Positions 39,575 to 50,791 of a DNA stretch of 64,000 bases are shown piece by piece. Both the position numbers and the translations under genes were made by a program. Location: assembly GCA_025558095.1 (NCBI GenBank), contig JAIVFI010000012.1, positions 62,001 through 126,000 on the forward strand, read 5' to 3'. The notes beneath the pieces were generated by a model. That model ran no database searches. It had not been told where the DNA came from and saw only the letters and a program-made list of their open reading frames with translations. Numbering within the stretch: the stretch's first letter is position 1; every line of letters begins with the position of its first letter. Source of the DNA: Hyaloraphidium curvatum. Taxonomy: Eukaryota; Monoblepharomycota; Hyaloraphidiomycetes; Hyaloraphidiales; Hyaloraphidiaceae.

Positions 39575-41713
39575 ATGGAACATGGATATCCTTGGCACGA
39601 TGCTGGACCGCCTCCCCCCGAGCTCTTCGAGCGCGTTCTCGATTTTCTCGATGCGCGGGACCTCTTCTTCTTCCGCCTGGTCTGCCGGCAGGCGTTCTCC
39701 ACCGCCAGCTCGGCGCTCGCGGGACGCGTTCGACAACTGGCCGTCCAACAGCGCGACCTGCCCTGCCTTTGGGACCTTCGGAACCACTTGTGCATCTTCT
39801 TTGCGAAACGCATCGGGGGCTTCGCCGAAAAGCGGACTTTTCCCCCGCGCGCTTTCGGCAGACTTCTGGTGTCGTGCGGGGCACCCGCCGACGGCATAGT
39901 TGCGCTCCACGTGTTCAAGGGGTACCTGCAGTCGTTCGACGAGGAAGCAGGTTCCTTCTTTTCGGGCTTGGGCGCTGACACTACGGTCCTGCGCGGGTTC
40001 CTCGAGCTCGTGCCAGGCGACGAGTGGGGCCCTTCCGAGCACGTCGCGGCGATGCTGCGGGCGACTGGACTACCGGAGCACGAGCTCAAGGCCGCCATTA
40101 TTGAATCGGAAGCTTACTCGGCTACCTGGAAGTGGTCCGTCGTGGCGCAACTGGAGCGCTGGCTGGACGGGTTTGTCCCGGGATCCCTCGAGCTGCCGAG
40201 CGAAAAAGAGCGGGCGGGAATGCTGGCAATGTTCGACGACGTGGCTGACTGGGACGAGCCGGAAGAGGTAGCCGCGGCAGTTCTCTGCGACCTGGGCGGC
40301 GATTGCATCGCGGCGGCCGCGAAGCTTTGCCTTTGGAATTGGCACGAGGTTGGGCGCTTGGTCATTACCTACTTCCGGCACCTGCATGGCCTGGGCGAGG
40401 AGGCTTACCGGGGCGCATTTCTTTCTTGCGGCGCTTCTACGTAGAAGAGCGCCTCCCCTGCCTGCCCGGGCTTCGTCGGGAGTTCTTTCGCGGATTGCTC
40501 AACCGCGAGCAGTACCCCGAGTCGTCCTCGTCTCTCGTGGCAGGCCTTTTCGTCGACGAACTGTTTCCTCCTGATCTCCGACTTCAAGCTACTGCCTTCT
40601 TGGTCGAACCGCGCAATCATGTCACCGTCGACCTTCTTCGCAAAATCGTCTCGGATCCACGACAGTGCGACCTTGGCCGTCTTAGGAACTTCTTTTCGGC
40701 AATCATACTGGACGAGAGGGTGCTCGTCAAGGCATTCGGCAAGAGCAAGCAGGGAGACGTGCACGCGAGGATCAGGACCATCTTGGAAGCTTCCAACCTT
40801 TCCGTCCCGTCACTCGCGAGCAGCCTGGTTCTCTCCCGCGACACGACCATGGTGGACTGGTTCCCAGACAGCTCTTTTGGAACGTCGCCGACCGATGTCG
40901 GACGTCTCATTGGCCAGCTTTTGGTCCTGTTTGGGACGTCACGATACATGGTTCGAAGTGGCAAGGCGACGCGCTTGATCCACCACCTGCTCCTCCCGCG
41001 GCGTTCGCAGGTGTCGAAGAAGGAATGGATTCGCGCTTTGGGGAATGCTTTGGAGGGCGTCTTTGCAACCCTCATCGAGGATGGGAAGGAAGCCGCCTTT
41101 GGCATCTTGAGCATGGGCGCCTTCCTTGGCGTGCTGCAACGCCAGTTCGAGCTCTACAAGGATCTGGTCTCCATCATTGCGTGCGATGTCCGTGTGCGGC
41201 AGAAGATTCTCAAGTTCGGGGATCTTCGCGCTCTTCTCGTGGGCAGAACCGGCTACATCGGAGATGGCACAACCCTGTGGGAGGCTTGGTCGTGGGAGCC
41301 GCTCGCTGCCGGGTTTCCACCCGTTCTGTGGCTCGAGACAGCTGGGATCGGGAACGACATGGACTTGGAGATGACGATCGCCGAGCGACACCTTGCGCTC
41401 ACCCAGCTCTGGTGGCGGTTGCCCCTGTTCAACATTCGACGCGAATGCCCCCGCCTCCACCCTCCCTTCGGCAAATTCTTCCACCACCCCACGGTCGCGG
41501 ACTTCCGCGCTGTCTCGGAGAATGTCGTCGGCGAGCCCAAGGACATCGAGCTCGCTCTCCAGGTTCGCCGTCGACGCTGCCGGCCCTACCTCGAAGCGTA
41601 CCTTTTTCTAGGTGAACGAAGGGCGGATCGACGATGCGGTCGAGGCGCTCAAGCGGACGGGGGCCAAGGTCAAGCCTTCGATGGCGACCATCGTCCGGAT
41701 CTCTTTGGCCTAG
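39575..41713 (+). CDS. F-box-like large protein, reading frame interrupted near 40.42 kb
   Basis: The first frame (39575-40444) gives 289 residues starting with PPPELFERVLDFLDARDLFFFRLVCRQAF, which resembles an F-box (Leu/Pro start, paired helices ending in VCR). It stops at TAG 40442-40444. Convincing coding sequence then continues in another frame from about 40410 (RRFYVEERLPCLPGLRREFF) to 41562, where an intron (41563-41611) joins ELALQ to VNEGRIDDAVEALKR and the stop at 41711-41713. No donor/acceptor pair near 40350-40450 gives matching phases, so one base appears lost or two gained. The gene may be a recent pseudogene, or the sequence has an error. The C-terminal body is helical and unlike any repeat I know. 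F-box proteins recruit substrates to SCF ubiquitin ligases. Confidence 0.55.
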
Positions 41714-41831
41714 AAGGAGGTCGGGTCGGAACTGGAATCAACGCCTTGGACCAACATCAGGCACATTGAAGCGGCAGTTTGGCCTCTAGTCTAGCCGTCT
41801 ACTGTGTACATGAATCCAACGCGAAGATGGT

Positions 41832-44800
41832 CTACTTCTGCCTGAAGTTGCAGAACCACAGGGCCAGGTACGCCAAAAGGAACCACCCGATCCCGGTGAT
41901 GAAGCCGACGGCGATGTAGAAGCCTTCCAAGACCGTCAGCTTCCGGACTCTGACCTTGACGCGGAACAAGCTCACCGTTGCTGGTGGTGTTGTAGTGATC
42001 GATGCCGAAACCGACTATTGCGTTGGTCGAGTTGCGGATCCACCCTGGAGAACGGAGGCGTTAGGACACCTCGCCCAAAGCGGCCCGAGGATTCAGCTCA
42101 CAGTCGAGAGCCAGGATGTTTGCGGCATACTCTTCGCCCGAGTTGATGGCGCAGACGCTGAAGGGAGAAGATTAGGCAAAGCGTCGACGACAAACAGGTC
42201 AGAACCTACTAAGTGATGGGCAGGGGGTTGGCGACGAGGTAGTTGCCGAAGCCCATGAGCGCGGCGGCGCGCACGGTCTGGTTTAGAGAGGTCTGGAGCG
42301 CATCCTCCGACGAAACAGGGATCGCGACCGCGGCCGAGAAGGCCGCGCGGGCCGTGGCCACCAGCGAATCCAGGTTCTCGATCGTCGATGCCGGGTTGCC
42401 GGCGGTGACGGCCGAAGCCCGGGCGGTCTGGTAGCTGTTCAGCGCCCGGGCGGTGCGGTAGAGCGAGAACACCGTCTCGTTCACGGATGCGTCGGCGTTC
42501 CTCCACACGTCAAAGCTGTTGAGGGCCTGCACGATGCTGGGGTTGGCCGCGGCGGCCGTCGCAGTCAGGTTCTTGGCGGCGCCGCCGAGACCCTGCACCG
42601 CGATCGAGGTGGTCTCGAAGGGGAAGCGCTCGTTGTTGGAGGCGCAGTACAGGGGCTGGCCAACGAGCTCGTCGCGGATCATGGGCAGGTAAAGGACGCG
42701 AGCGTACCTGAAAAGAGGGCAGTCGGGTCAGTGGACCCGATGATGGAGATGACGGCCCGGGGCAACTCACGAGAACCACTGCCAGAAGACCTTGACCGAC
42801 GGGTGGCGCATGAAAAGGAACTGGTCCGTGATGTAGTACCCGCCGACGATCAGGGCGTAGTAGAAGTGCAGCGTGAAGGCGGCGTTGGCGTACGGGATCG
42901 ACGCGGCGACGTAGGCGCACAGCATGTTGAGCGCGGTGACCGAGAAGGCCTCGGGGATCATGTACCCAATGTACCGTCCGGGGTAGGCCCAATTCGACAT
43001 TGTGAACATGATCGCGCCGACGATGGCCTGGGAAAGGTGAAAGAAGGCTTCAGCGCTGCCCCGGTCGAGACGTGCTTCGCAGAACCCACCATGATTGCGC
43101 TGACGAAGATCCACTCGACGACGAACATGACGAGCGAGTGGGCCAGGCGGTGGTAGTAGCCCGCGGCCTCCTCGTGGTAGTACATCTTGCGCTTCTCGAC
43201 CCAGTAGGCGATGGCGGCCGACCCGAAGCCCGCCGTGATGAGCTTGTACGACAGGCCCTCGGCCGTGCGCCCCTCGTAGCCGCCGATGTTGCGCTGCAGG
43301 TTGAAGAAGGCGCCGCCGAAGAAGAGCGCGACGACGATGCCGGCGATGATGCGCGAGACCGACATGACCGGGTTGCGGGCGTACACGAGGACCTGCCGCT
43401 TGGCCAGCTCCCAGAGCTGCACGTAGAAGGGGGCCTGGTGGTAGAACCCGAGCCGCTCGAGCACGCCCTCCTGGGCGTCGGCGCGGGTGACGACCTCGGC
43501 GATGGAGCCCTGGCCAGAGTGGATGGCGTCGACCTTCTTGTCGAGGATGGTGGCCTCGGACGAGGCCTCCCAGGCTTCGATGAGCTTGTCGGGCTGGGCT
43601 GCGAGGGCGTCGGCGTAGATCTCGGCTGCAGAGGAGGGTTAGGAGGGGATCGCAACGACACAGGCAGTGGGGCTCACCAGGGTTGCCGGCGACGAGGACG
43701 CCGAGGTTCTCGAAGTACAGGATGGCGTCCACGACGCGGCCAAAGTAGCAGAGCCTGCCCTTGGCCAGCAGCAGCAGGTAGTCGAACTGCGACAGGATGG
43801 TGTACGAGGGCTGGTGGATGGTGGCCACGCAGGCCAGCTTGCGTAGGCGGGTGACCTCGACGACGTTGGCGATGATCTCGCGGCCGGTGTTGGAGTCCAG
43901 GCCGGTCGTGGGCTCGTCGAGGAAGAGCACCGAGGCCACGGGGAGGAGCTCGAGGGCGACGTTGCAGCGCTTGCGCTCGCCGGTCGAGAGGCCGCGGACG
44001 ATGGCGGAGCCGATGCGGCGGTTCTCGCAGTAGCCGAGGCGCATGACCTCGAGGACGTCGTTGATCTGGGGAGGGGACGTGTTGGAGGTCCGGATCCCGG
44101 GGGGGGCACGGGCGGACAGACTCACCCGAGCGTCGCGCTGGGCGGCGCTGAAACTCGCGGGGAGCCGCAGCCGGGCGCCGAACTGGAGCATCTCGCGGAC
44201 CGTCAACTCGGGCGGGAGCCTGTGGGATGCGATGATCAGGCCACCGAGTCCCACGTCGAGTGATCAATCACGAACAGGTCGTCCGAGGTCACGTAGCCAG
44301 AATCCTTGACGAAGGTGCGCTTCTTCAGCAGGGCACCGTTGAGGCGCACGTCCTGGGTCCACTTTCCGGTGGTCTTGCGGAAGGCGAGCACGTCGAGGAG
44401 GGTCGACTTGCCGGCGCCCGAGGGACCCATGATGGCGAGCGTCTCGCCCGGCTGGAGGCGACGCAGGGTGGCAACGGGGCCGGCATCGTGGCGGGAGAGG
44501 AGCGAATCGCGGAGGGCGGTACGCGTGGAGGCAGCGGCGTGGTCGGCGGGGGACCGGGAAGTGAGAATTGCGCAAAGTCGGCCGGTGGCGCGGTGGTGGC
44601 CGCACCTTGCAGTAGCCCGACACGGCATCGAGGAGCACCTTCGGCTTCCCCTCCACCTTGAGCACGCAGCTGATGTCCTTGAACGAGAAGAAGGCCGGGT
44701 TCAGCTGGTTGGGATCCGTGACGGCCCAGGAGGCCAGCCGCGCGACGCGGTCGCTGGCCTTCGGCAGTTCGACCGAGGTCTCGGCCGGCGCGATGGCGGC

Positions 44801-44854
44801 CTTTTCGGCGACGGCCTCCATGGCGGGCGCGGCGAGCTGCTCGGCGGTCGACAT
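41832..44854 (-). CDS. ABCG (white/WBC) half-transporter A
   Basis: A multi-exon gene from ATG 44854 to TAG 41832-41834. The N-terminal ATPase has Walker A GPSGAGKSTLLD, the ABC signature LSTGERKR, Walker B VLFLDEPTTGLD and the switch His in ATIHQPSY. The membrane domain follows (six expected spans, e.g. VSRIIAGIVVALFFGGAFF, VMFVVEWIFVSAIM), giving the NBD-TMD order of half-size ABCG proteins that work as dimers. A long extracellular loop of about 150 residues with repeated Ala/Thr precedes the last span (EGFYIAVGFITGIGWFLLAYLALWF). The C-terminal exon joins and one 35-nt intron near 44230-44265 are uncertain. Known relatives export lipids, sterols, pigments or drugs. It is divergently paired with a paralog at 45291. 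Confidence 0.85.
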
Positions 44855-45290
44855 CGGGGGAGACGAGTGCGATCGGCGGCGCTCGGAAGCGGATCGTCGG
44901 CTCGTCGGATGAGGCTCAATTGTCACATGGGGGGACTGCGGAAGGGCACCTGTTGCGAAATTAAAGCAAAACCTAAAAGCCCGCATGAGGGTCTACGTGC
45001 ATGAACGTACCTATCAGAGCATTGATTGCAATGCCAGGCTCTAGAAAAAGGTGAAAACAGCGTCGGAGCCAAAGGGTACGGTGAGTCGGGAGTTTGCTCC
45101 CTGGTAGCCGTGGTACCCCAGCTTCGTCGGGGGGGGATTCGGGGGTGCGGCCGCACACACATGCCCGAGCGGCTTGACCTCCGACAGCCCAAAGCCCGGA
45201 AAAACCCGGCTCCGTGCTGCCGTCGCGCTGCGCTAACTCACTCCCGCTGAAGCCCGGTCTCCCATCGCAGACCGACGAACTCCAGTCGCG
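44855..45290. promoter_or_regulatory. Bidirectional promoter region between two ABCG genes (436 bp)
   Basis: Two paralogous half-transporter genes start at either end and point outward. The shared interval could co-regulate them, which would matter if the products heterodimerise. It contains no open frame worth calling and no element I recognise. Confidence 0.45.
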
Positions 45291-47952
45291 ATGGCCGCCG
45301 CCGCTGCTGCCCCCGAACCCGCGGGCGACGCCGTCCGCCCGGCGCCCCCGGCCGGCTACACGGTGGGTCCAGAGGCTAAATTCACCGAGCTGCGCTCACA
45401 CGCCCGACGCGGCCTCGTCAGGTTACGTGGGAGAACGTCAACTGCCGGATCAAGACGGGGAGCATCTTCGCGAAGGAGAAGAAGGTCGTCCACTCGCTCA
45501 TCGACAACTCGGGCTTCGCGCGGCCGGGCGAGTCGCTCGCCGTCATCGGGCCGTCGGGCGCGGGCAAGACCACGCTCGTCGGTGGGTGTCTTCTTGGGCC
45601 GGGCGGCGCCGGCGACGCGTCGCTCTCAGATGCGGGGACGCGTCGACCGGCGAATCTGCCTGTTTGCCTTTTATTCGGAGCTGATCGCCTCCATGCCGCA
45701 GACATCCTGTCGCAGCGCAAGTCGCTGGGCGAGATCACCGGCGAGGTGCTCGTCAACGGCCAGAAGCCCGACGAATTCTACAAGAAGCGGCTCGGCCAGA
45801 TCTCGGTGCTCATGGCACACATCCCGACAATGACCGTGCGCGAGACGCTCATGTTCGCCGCCGAGTGCCGCATGCCCCGCGGCACCACCAAGGAGGAGCG
45901 CATCGCGCGCGTCGACGAGGTCATCGCCGGCCTCAAGCTCACCAACGCGCAGAACACGCCCGTCGGCGACGAGCTGATCCGCGGCGTGTCGTCGGGCGAG
46001 AAGAAGCGCACCGAGGTCGCCACCGAGATGATCGCCCGCCCGCGCATGCTGTTCCTCGACGAGCCGACCTCGTGGGTAACAAGTGCGGGAAGGAATCCGC
46101 TTCACGCACCGCTGACCGCCTTCCGCACTCCCCAGTGGTCTCGATGACTTTGGCGCGCGCTTCACCATGGAGCTCGTGCTGCAGTACGTCAAGTCCGAGA
46201 ACGTCTGCGTCATCATCGTCATCCACCAGCCCGCCGAGGCCGTCTTCAACCTGTTCGACAACACCATGATCATCTGCGAGGGCCGCACCTGCTACTTCGG
46301 CCCCACCAAGGTCGCCGAGTCGTACTTCGCCACCATGGGCTACCCGACGCCCAAGCTGCAGAACCCCATCGAGCACTACCGTGGGGTCGCGCTCCCCACC
46401 TGTACTCACAGCCGATGCTGATCTCGCGCTCGTCCCCAGTCGACGTCTGCTCCGCCAACGCCATCGCCGCCGCCGACTACTACTCCTCCTCGCCCCTGGC
46501 CCAGGCCAACCTGGCCGAGGTCCAGCGGCTGAAGGCGCAGCGCTACGAGTCGGTGCGCTACTCGGAGCACCTCGTCGAGCGCCCGTGGTACGACCAGGTC
46601 AAGCTCCTCGGACACCGCACCCTGCTCCGCTACTGGCGCAACCCGTCGACCTCGTGGGGGCGGCTGTTCATGTTCACCCTGCTCGGCATCCTGTTCGGCG
46701 TGTTCTTCCTGAGCGTAAGTCTTCGCTCGTTGCCGGGGTAGCTAGCTTTCTGATCCCAATTGGTTCTGCAGCTCGACAACACCACCACGGGCATGCGCAA
46801 CCGGCTCTCGGTCTCGACCACGTTCACCTTCCTCGCCATCTATGTCGCGATCGCCGCCGTGCCGCAGTTCCTCGAGGACCGCGAGCTGTACCTGCAGGAG
46901 CTTGACACGGCCTTCTACTCGACCTGGCCCTACTGGATCACCTACCTCGTCATCGAGGGCTGCATGACCTCGATCATCACCACCATCCAGCTCTTGATCA
47001 TTTGGCCCATGGCCGGCTTCAGCTGGGAGCCCTTCGGGAACGTGTACGCGATGATGTTCCTCCAGTTCTGGTTGGCGACTGCTATTTCGCAGGCCTGGTC
47101 GGCCTGGTGCAAGACGCTGGTGCAGGCCTTCACGGCGCTCTGGGCCGCCGGCCTGATCTTCTACGCCTTCTCGGGGGCGCAGGCGCCGCTCAACATCGTC
47201 ACGCCGGCGCTCAGGTGGCTCGCGGACATCAACTACTGGCGCTGGTGCCTGCAGTACGTCGTGGGTGTCCTTTCTGTCCGCTACTCGCCCCGGTCATCCC
47301 GTCTGACCGCGGCTCCATCTCCAGATCTGGCAGATCATGAAGGACTACATCGTCGACTGCGTCCGCACCCCCTCGACAGGCTTCGTCCTCCCCGCCGCCC
47401 GCGGCTTCGTCGGCGCGCTCAACAACACCTTCGTCGGCGAGCCCGGCAACGCCGTCAACGTCGCGCAGTTCTGGCGCGGCGTCGGAATCATGCGCGCCAA
47501 CGCGGCCACCTCCAACGCCCCGACCGTCACCGACGCCACCCGCGCCGACCTGCTGGCCAACACCAACGCCGCCGCCCAGCTCATCGCGCCGATCGCCAAC
47601 CAGTCGTCCTTCGGGCCGGCTCCGGCGCAGTACGCCCCGGCCGTGGGCGCCTTCGACCTCTACTTCAACACTTCGACCTCGGCGCTCGAGGTCGCCACCA
47701 ACGCCGCCATCTTCCCGGCCGGGTACTACTGCCCGTACGGCCAGGGCGCGGACTTCATCAGGCGGTTCCGCGACCTGTCGCCCGAGAACCCGGCGGCGAC
47801 CAACGTCTCGTTTGCGGTGGTGGGTTGCCTGGTGCCGCCCGACGGCGGGCTTAGCTGACGTCCCGTCCCTCCAGAACGCCGCGCTGTTCGTCTTCTTCGC
47901 GTTTATGACGTTGGCGGGCCTGATGTTCTCGCGCAACTACCGCAAGAGGTAG
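45291..47952 (+). CDS. ABCG (white/WBC) half-transporter B
   Basis: A multi-exon gene (ATG 45291, stop 47950-47952). After a short Ala/Pro-rich start, exon 2 begins VTWENVNCRIKTG and carries Walker A GPSGAGKTTLV. The signature is VSSGEKKR. Walker B MLFLDEPTS and the D-loop GLDDF are joined across an intron with a GTGGGT donor, and VIIVIHQPAEAVFNLFD holds the switch His. Membrane spans include LFMFTLLGILFGVFFLS, TFTFLAIYVAIAAVPQF, WITYLVIEGCMTSIITTIQLLI, LWAAGLIFYAFSGAQ and the last NAALFVFFAFMTLAGLMF. An extracellular loop of roughly 150 residues with a CPYGQG cysteine precedes the last span, parallel to paralog A. Signature and loop sequences differ clearly from A, so this is not a very recent duplicate. 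Substrate unknown. Confidence 0.87.
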
Positions 47953-48378
47953 AGGGCTGGATTGGACCGCTTTGGCATTTTGTAGACTCTAGAAAGCTAG
48001 AATGCACGGGCCGATCGCGGACGGCTCCGAATACAGTCTTCTGACGTGACGTGTCTTCAGCGATGTGCCTTCGGGCCAACCCCAATCCGGCTTGGCTGTG
48101 CTGGAGGCGAATCCGATGGGGAGCTGAGGACGGTCCCCGGTTGCTTCTGACGTGCGCTGGGGGATACAAGGCAGCTCCAGAAACCTTCCGCGCTTTCCGA
48201 TCGCGGAGAAGAGGGACAACGATGCGCGCACCGTGGAGTCTTGAAGGCGGGGACCGGCCAACTTGCCGCACGGCCGGCCGAACCGCAATAACTGCGCAAT
48301 AACACCGCCACGGCGCCATTCCAGTCGCCCCGGCGGCCTTCCACGCAACTAGACAGTGGTTTTGTGACGCTAAAGGAG
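47953..48378. other. Intergenic region
   Basis: This 426-bp gap lies between ABCG B and a secreted hypothetical protein. Open frames on the minus strand are Arg/Pro-rich shadows. Nothing specific was recognised. Confidence 0.3.
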
Positions 48379-49170
48379 ATGGCACTGAGCCTGCGATCGG
48401 TAGTCGCGACCCGCGAGGGGGCACGCCCCCGAGTCCGGCGGCACGGCGTTGCCGCGTGGTGCCTTGCAGCCACCGCCTGGGTGCTCCTTCTCGCCGCGCC
48501 CGCACCGGCGGCGGCCGCGTTTCTCAACATTGACGCACGTTTCGACACGGTTCAGTGCCCCGTCACCAGGGGTCGCCTTTCTTCCCTCCTCGTCTCCAGC
48601 TTCTTCGGTTGCCGTGTGGGGTACGCGCGCGGCTTTGCCGCCGGCAGGACGTCGTGCATCGCCACCAGGGCAAGCACCGCCCGCTGGTGCAGCTCCAACG
48701 GAAACGCGACCCCCGTCTTGTGGAACGTTACCAACCGCGTGATCGGGTGGCCTTCCGACGCCGGCTTCCCGACCGTCGCGCAGGAGAGCCTGCGCCGCGT
48801 CAGGATCGCCTACACCAGGAACGTTGCTCGCGGCACGGTGTGCCCGACCCAAGTCAGAGTTACGGGCCTCACACAGTTCACGAACGCCAGCTTCACGTTC
48901 GCCCCCGCCGCCGCGACATGTCCTCTCGGCAACGAAATAAGGTGCACCTTGACACCATCGACCGGCATCATCACCATTTTTGCTTGTGGACCGCTCGGTG
49001 GGCTTTGCGGTCGAACACGATCTCCGCTGTCGTCGCTTACTTCGTTCCCGCGCCGCAGGAACGCATCCCCTCCTCTTTCCCTTACCTACAACAGCTACCC
49101 GCACGACGACTCGCACGAAATCGACGGTAGGGGGGGCAACGTCGGCAGCAGAAGGTGCTTTTCACGCTGA
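48379..49170 (+). CDS. Secreted hypothetical protein with N-glycosylation sites
   Basis: From the ATG at 48379 an uninterrupted frame of 263 residues begins with a basic N-terminus and a strong signal sequence (WCLAATAWVLLLAAPAPAAAA). The mature part contains eight or so cysteines and several N-x-S/T sequons (NGNATP, WNVTNR, FTNASFTF). It has no recognised domain. The last 60 residues (from about RTRSPLSSLTSF) change composition to Ser/Arg-rich and may be an unspliced intron or a read-through; a CCGCAG acceptor near 49060 hints at an additional exon boundary. It ends 177 bp upstream of epoxide hydrolase 2, within the region shared between copies 1 and 2. Confidence 0.5.
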   Translation: MALSLRSVVATREGARPRVRRHGVAAWCLAATAWVLLLAAPAPAAAAFLNIDARFDTVQCPVTRGRLSSLLVSSFFGCRVGYARGFAAGRTSCIATRASTARWCSSNGNATPVLWNVTNRVIGWPSDAGFPTVAQESLRRVRIAYTRNVARGTVCPTQVRVTGLTQFTNASFTFAPAAATCPLGNEIRCTLTPSTGIITIFACGPLGGLCGRTRSPLSSLTSFPRRRNASPPLSLTYNSYPHDDSHEIDGRGGNVGSRRCFSR

Positions 49171-49347
49171 GTGCATGGCCGACAGAGGACAACACGGACC
49201 TCGAACACCACAGCCTGCGACTAGAAGCATCGAACGTTCCGAAACGTCCGGCCCTCAGGAATCAACCTACCCGCGCCGTGATCTCCATCGGCGTGCCGAG
49301 AACGTCTCTCCGAGTCTTTCTGAACACCGCCGTGCTGCCTGCACGCG

Positions 49348-50700
49348 ATGCCGGCCCCCACGCCCTTCCGTGTCGAGGCGACGCCCGCCCAGCTCGCACG
49401 CCTCGAGTCGCGTCTCCGGGACGTCGTATACCCCGAAGTCGATCTCCCCGATGCCGACACGTGGGCATACGGCATGCCAACGCGCGTTTTGGAGAAACTA
49501 GTCGAGCACTGGCGCGACAAGTGGGTGTCTCCCATTCTGGGACACGTCGCCCGGCACTCAGCGGCCCCGCCAGGTACGACTGGCCAGCCTGGGAGGCCAA
49601 GATCAACTCGTTCTCGCACTACAAGCTCCGTTGCAACGACGTCGACGTGCACTTCATCCACCATCCCTCCCCGCGGCGGGACGCGGTCCCGCTCATTCTC
49701 ATCCACGGATGGCCCGGCACCTTCGTCGAGTTCCTGGACCTCATTAAGACGCTCGCGGAGCCAGAGGCCGGACAGCAGGCGTTTCACGTGGTGGTTCCCA
49801 GCCTGCCAGGCTACGGGTTCTCCGGAAGGCCGACGCGGAAGGACTACTCGCTCGTTGAGGCGGCCAAGGCTTTCGACGAGCTGATGAAGAGCCTGGGGTA
49901 TGGCAGGTACATGGCCCAGGGCGGTGATTGGGGCAGCGCTGTAGCCAAGGCGCTGGCCATCGTCTGTCCGGACTCGTGTCGCGCGATCCACGTAGGTCGC
50001 CATCGCCTATTCTGCGGCTCCTGAGCTGACCTTCAGTTAGCTCAACTTGCTCTGGTTCGAACCCCCACCCGAGGATGCATCCGTCGCCCCGCCCACCGAC
50101 GCCGAAAAGCGCAAGCTCGCCGCCGGTGCCGAGTTCATGGTCACCGGGACGGGGTACCAGCGCATCCAGGCGACGAAGCCGCTGACGCTCGGCGCGGCGC
50201 TTGCGGACAGCCCCGTGGGGCTGCTGGCCTGGATCGGCGAGAAGTTCCACGAATGGGTTGACCTGCGCGGCGGGGACGGCGACTTCTCGCCGACCGTATC
50301 GACAGAGGTGCTTCTCACCAACGTTATGGTCTACTACCTCAGGTGCTGCGGCTCCCCGTGCAACTAATTCACCCTTCCGTTGCTGACGTTCAACGCCGTA
50401 TCATGCAGCAACTCCATCACTTCCTCGTTCTTCCTCTACCACTATCAGTTCCTGAAGAACCTCGACCAGGCCCTCCTGGGCTCCAATATCTTGCAGCCCG
50501 TCGGTTGTTCCGCTTTCCCGCACGACCTCGTGGTGGCACCGCGGAGCTGGGTCGAGTACAGGTGCCCCAACCTGGCATTCTGGAGCGCGCCGGAGGACGG
50601 GGGACACTTTGCCGCTTTGGAAAAAGGTGACGTGCTTGTGCGCGATCTGAGGGCGTTTGCGGGGGTGCCGGAGGTGAAGGCGAGCCTGGGAGGCCAGTAA
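49348..50700 (+). CDS. Epoxide hydrolase, juvenile-hormone/microsomal type, copy 2
   Basis: Four exons (49348-49520, 49574-49991, 50041-50342, 50409-50700) encode 394 residues. Exons 1-3 have exactly the same lengths (173, 418, 302 nt) and phases as copy 1. All catalytic motifs are present: HGWPGTF oxyanion segment (Thr replaces the Ser of the other copies), GGDWGS nucleophile and GGHFAALE with the His. The C-terminus is three residues shorter than in copy 1. About 138 bp upstream is similar to the copy 1 upstream region. Substitutions relative to the others cluster in the cap region (LNLLWFEPPPEDASVAPP), which lines the substrate tunnel, so substrate preference may have diverged. Confidence 0.92.
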
Positions 50701-50791
50701 TACCGCGACGGCGGGCGCGGGCTCCTCGAACCCGGCCAGCGATTGAGGCTCAACGATCTTGCTATCCTTTTGTGAATTACAAAGCGCACGA

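Noticed and set aside
39307-40098. Minus-strand frame of 263 codons opposite the F-box-like gene
   Set aside because: Low-complexity Ser/Arg sequence without motifs; the plus-strand frame carries the F-box-like segment and continues beyond it.
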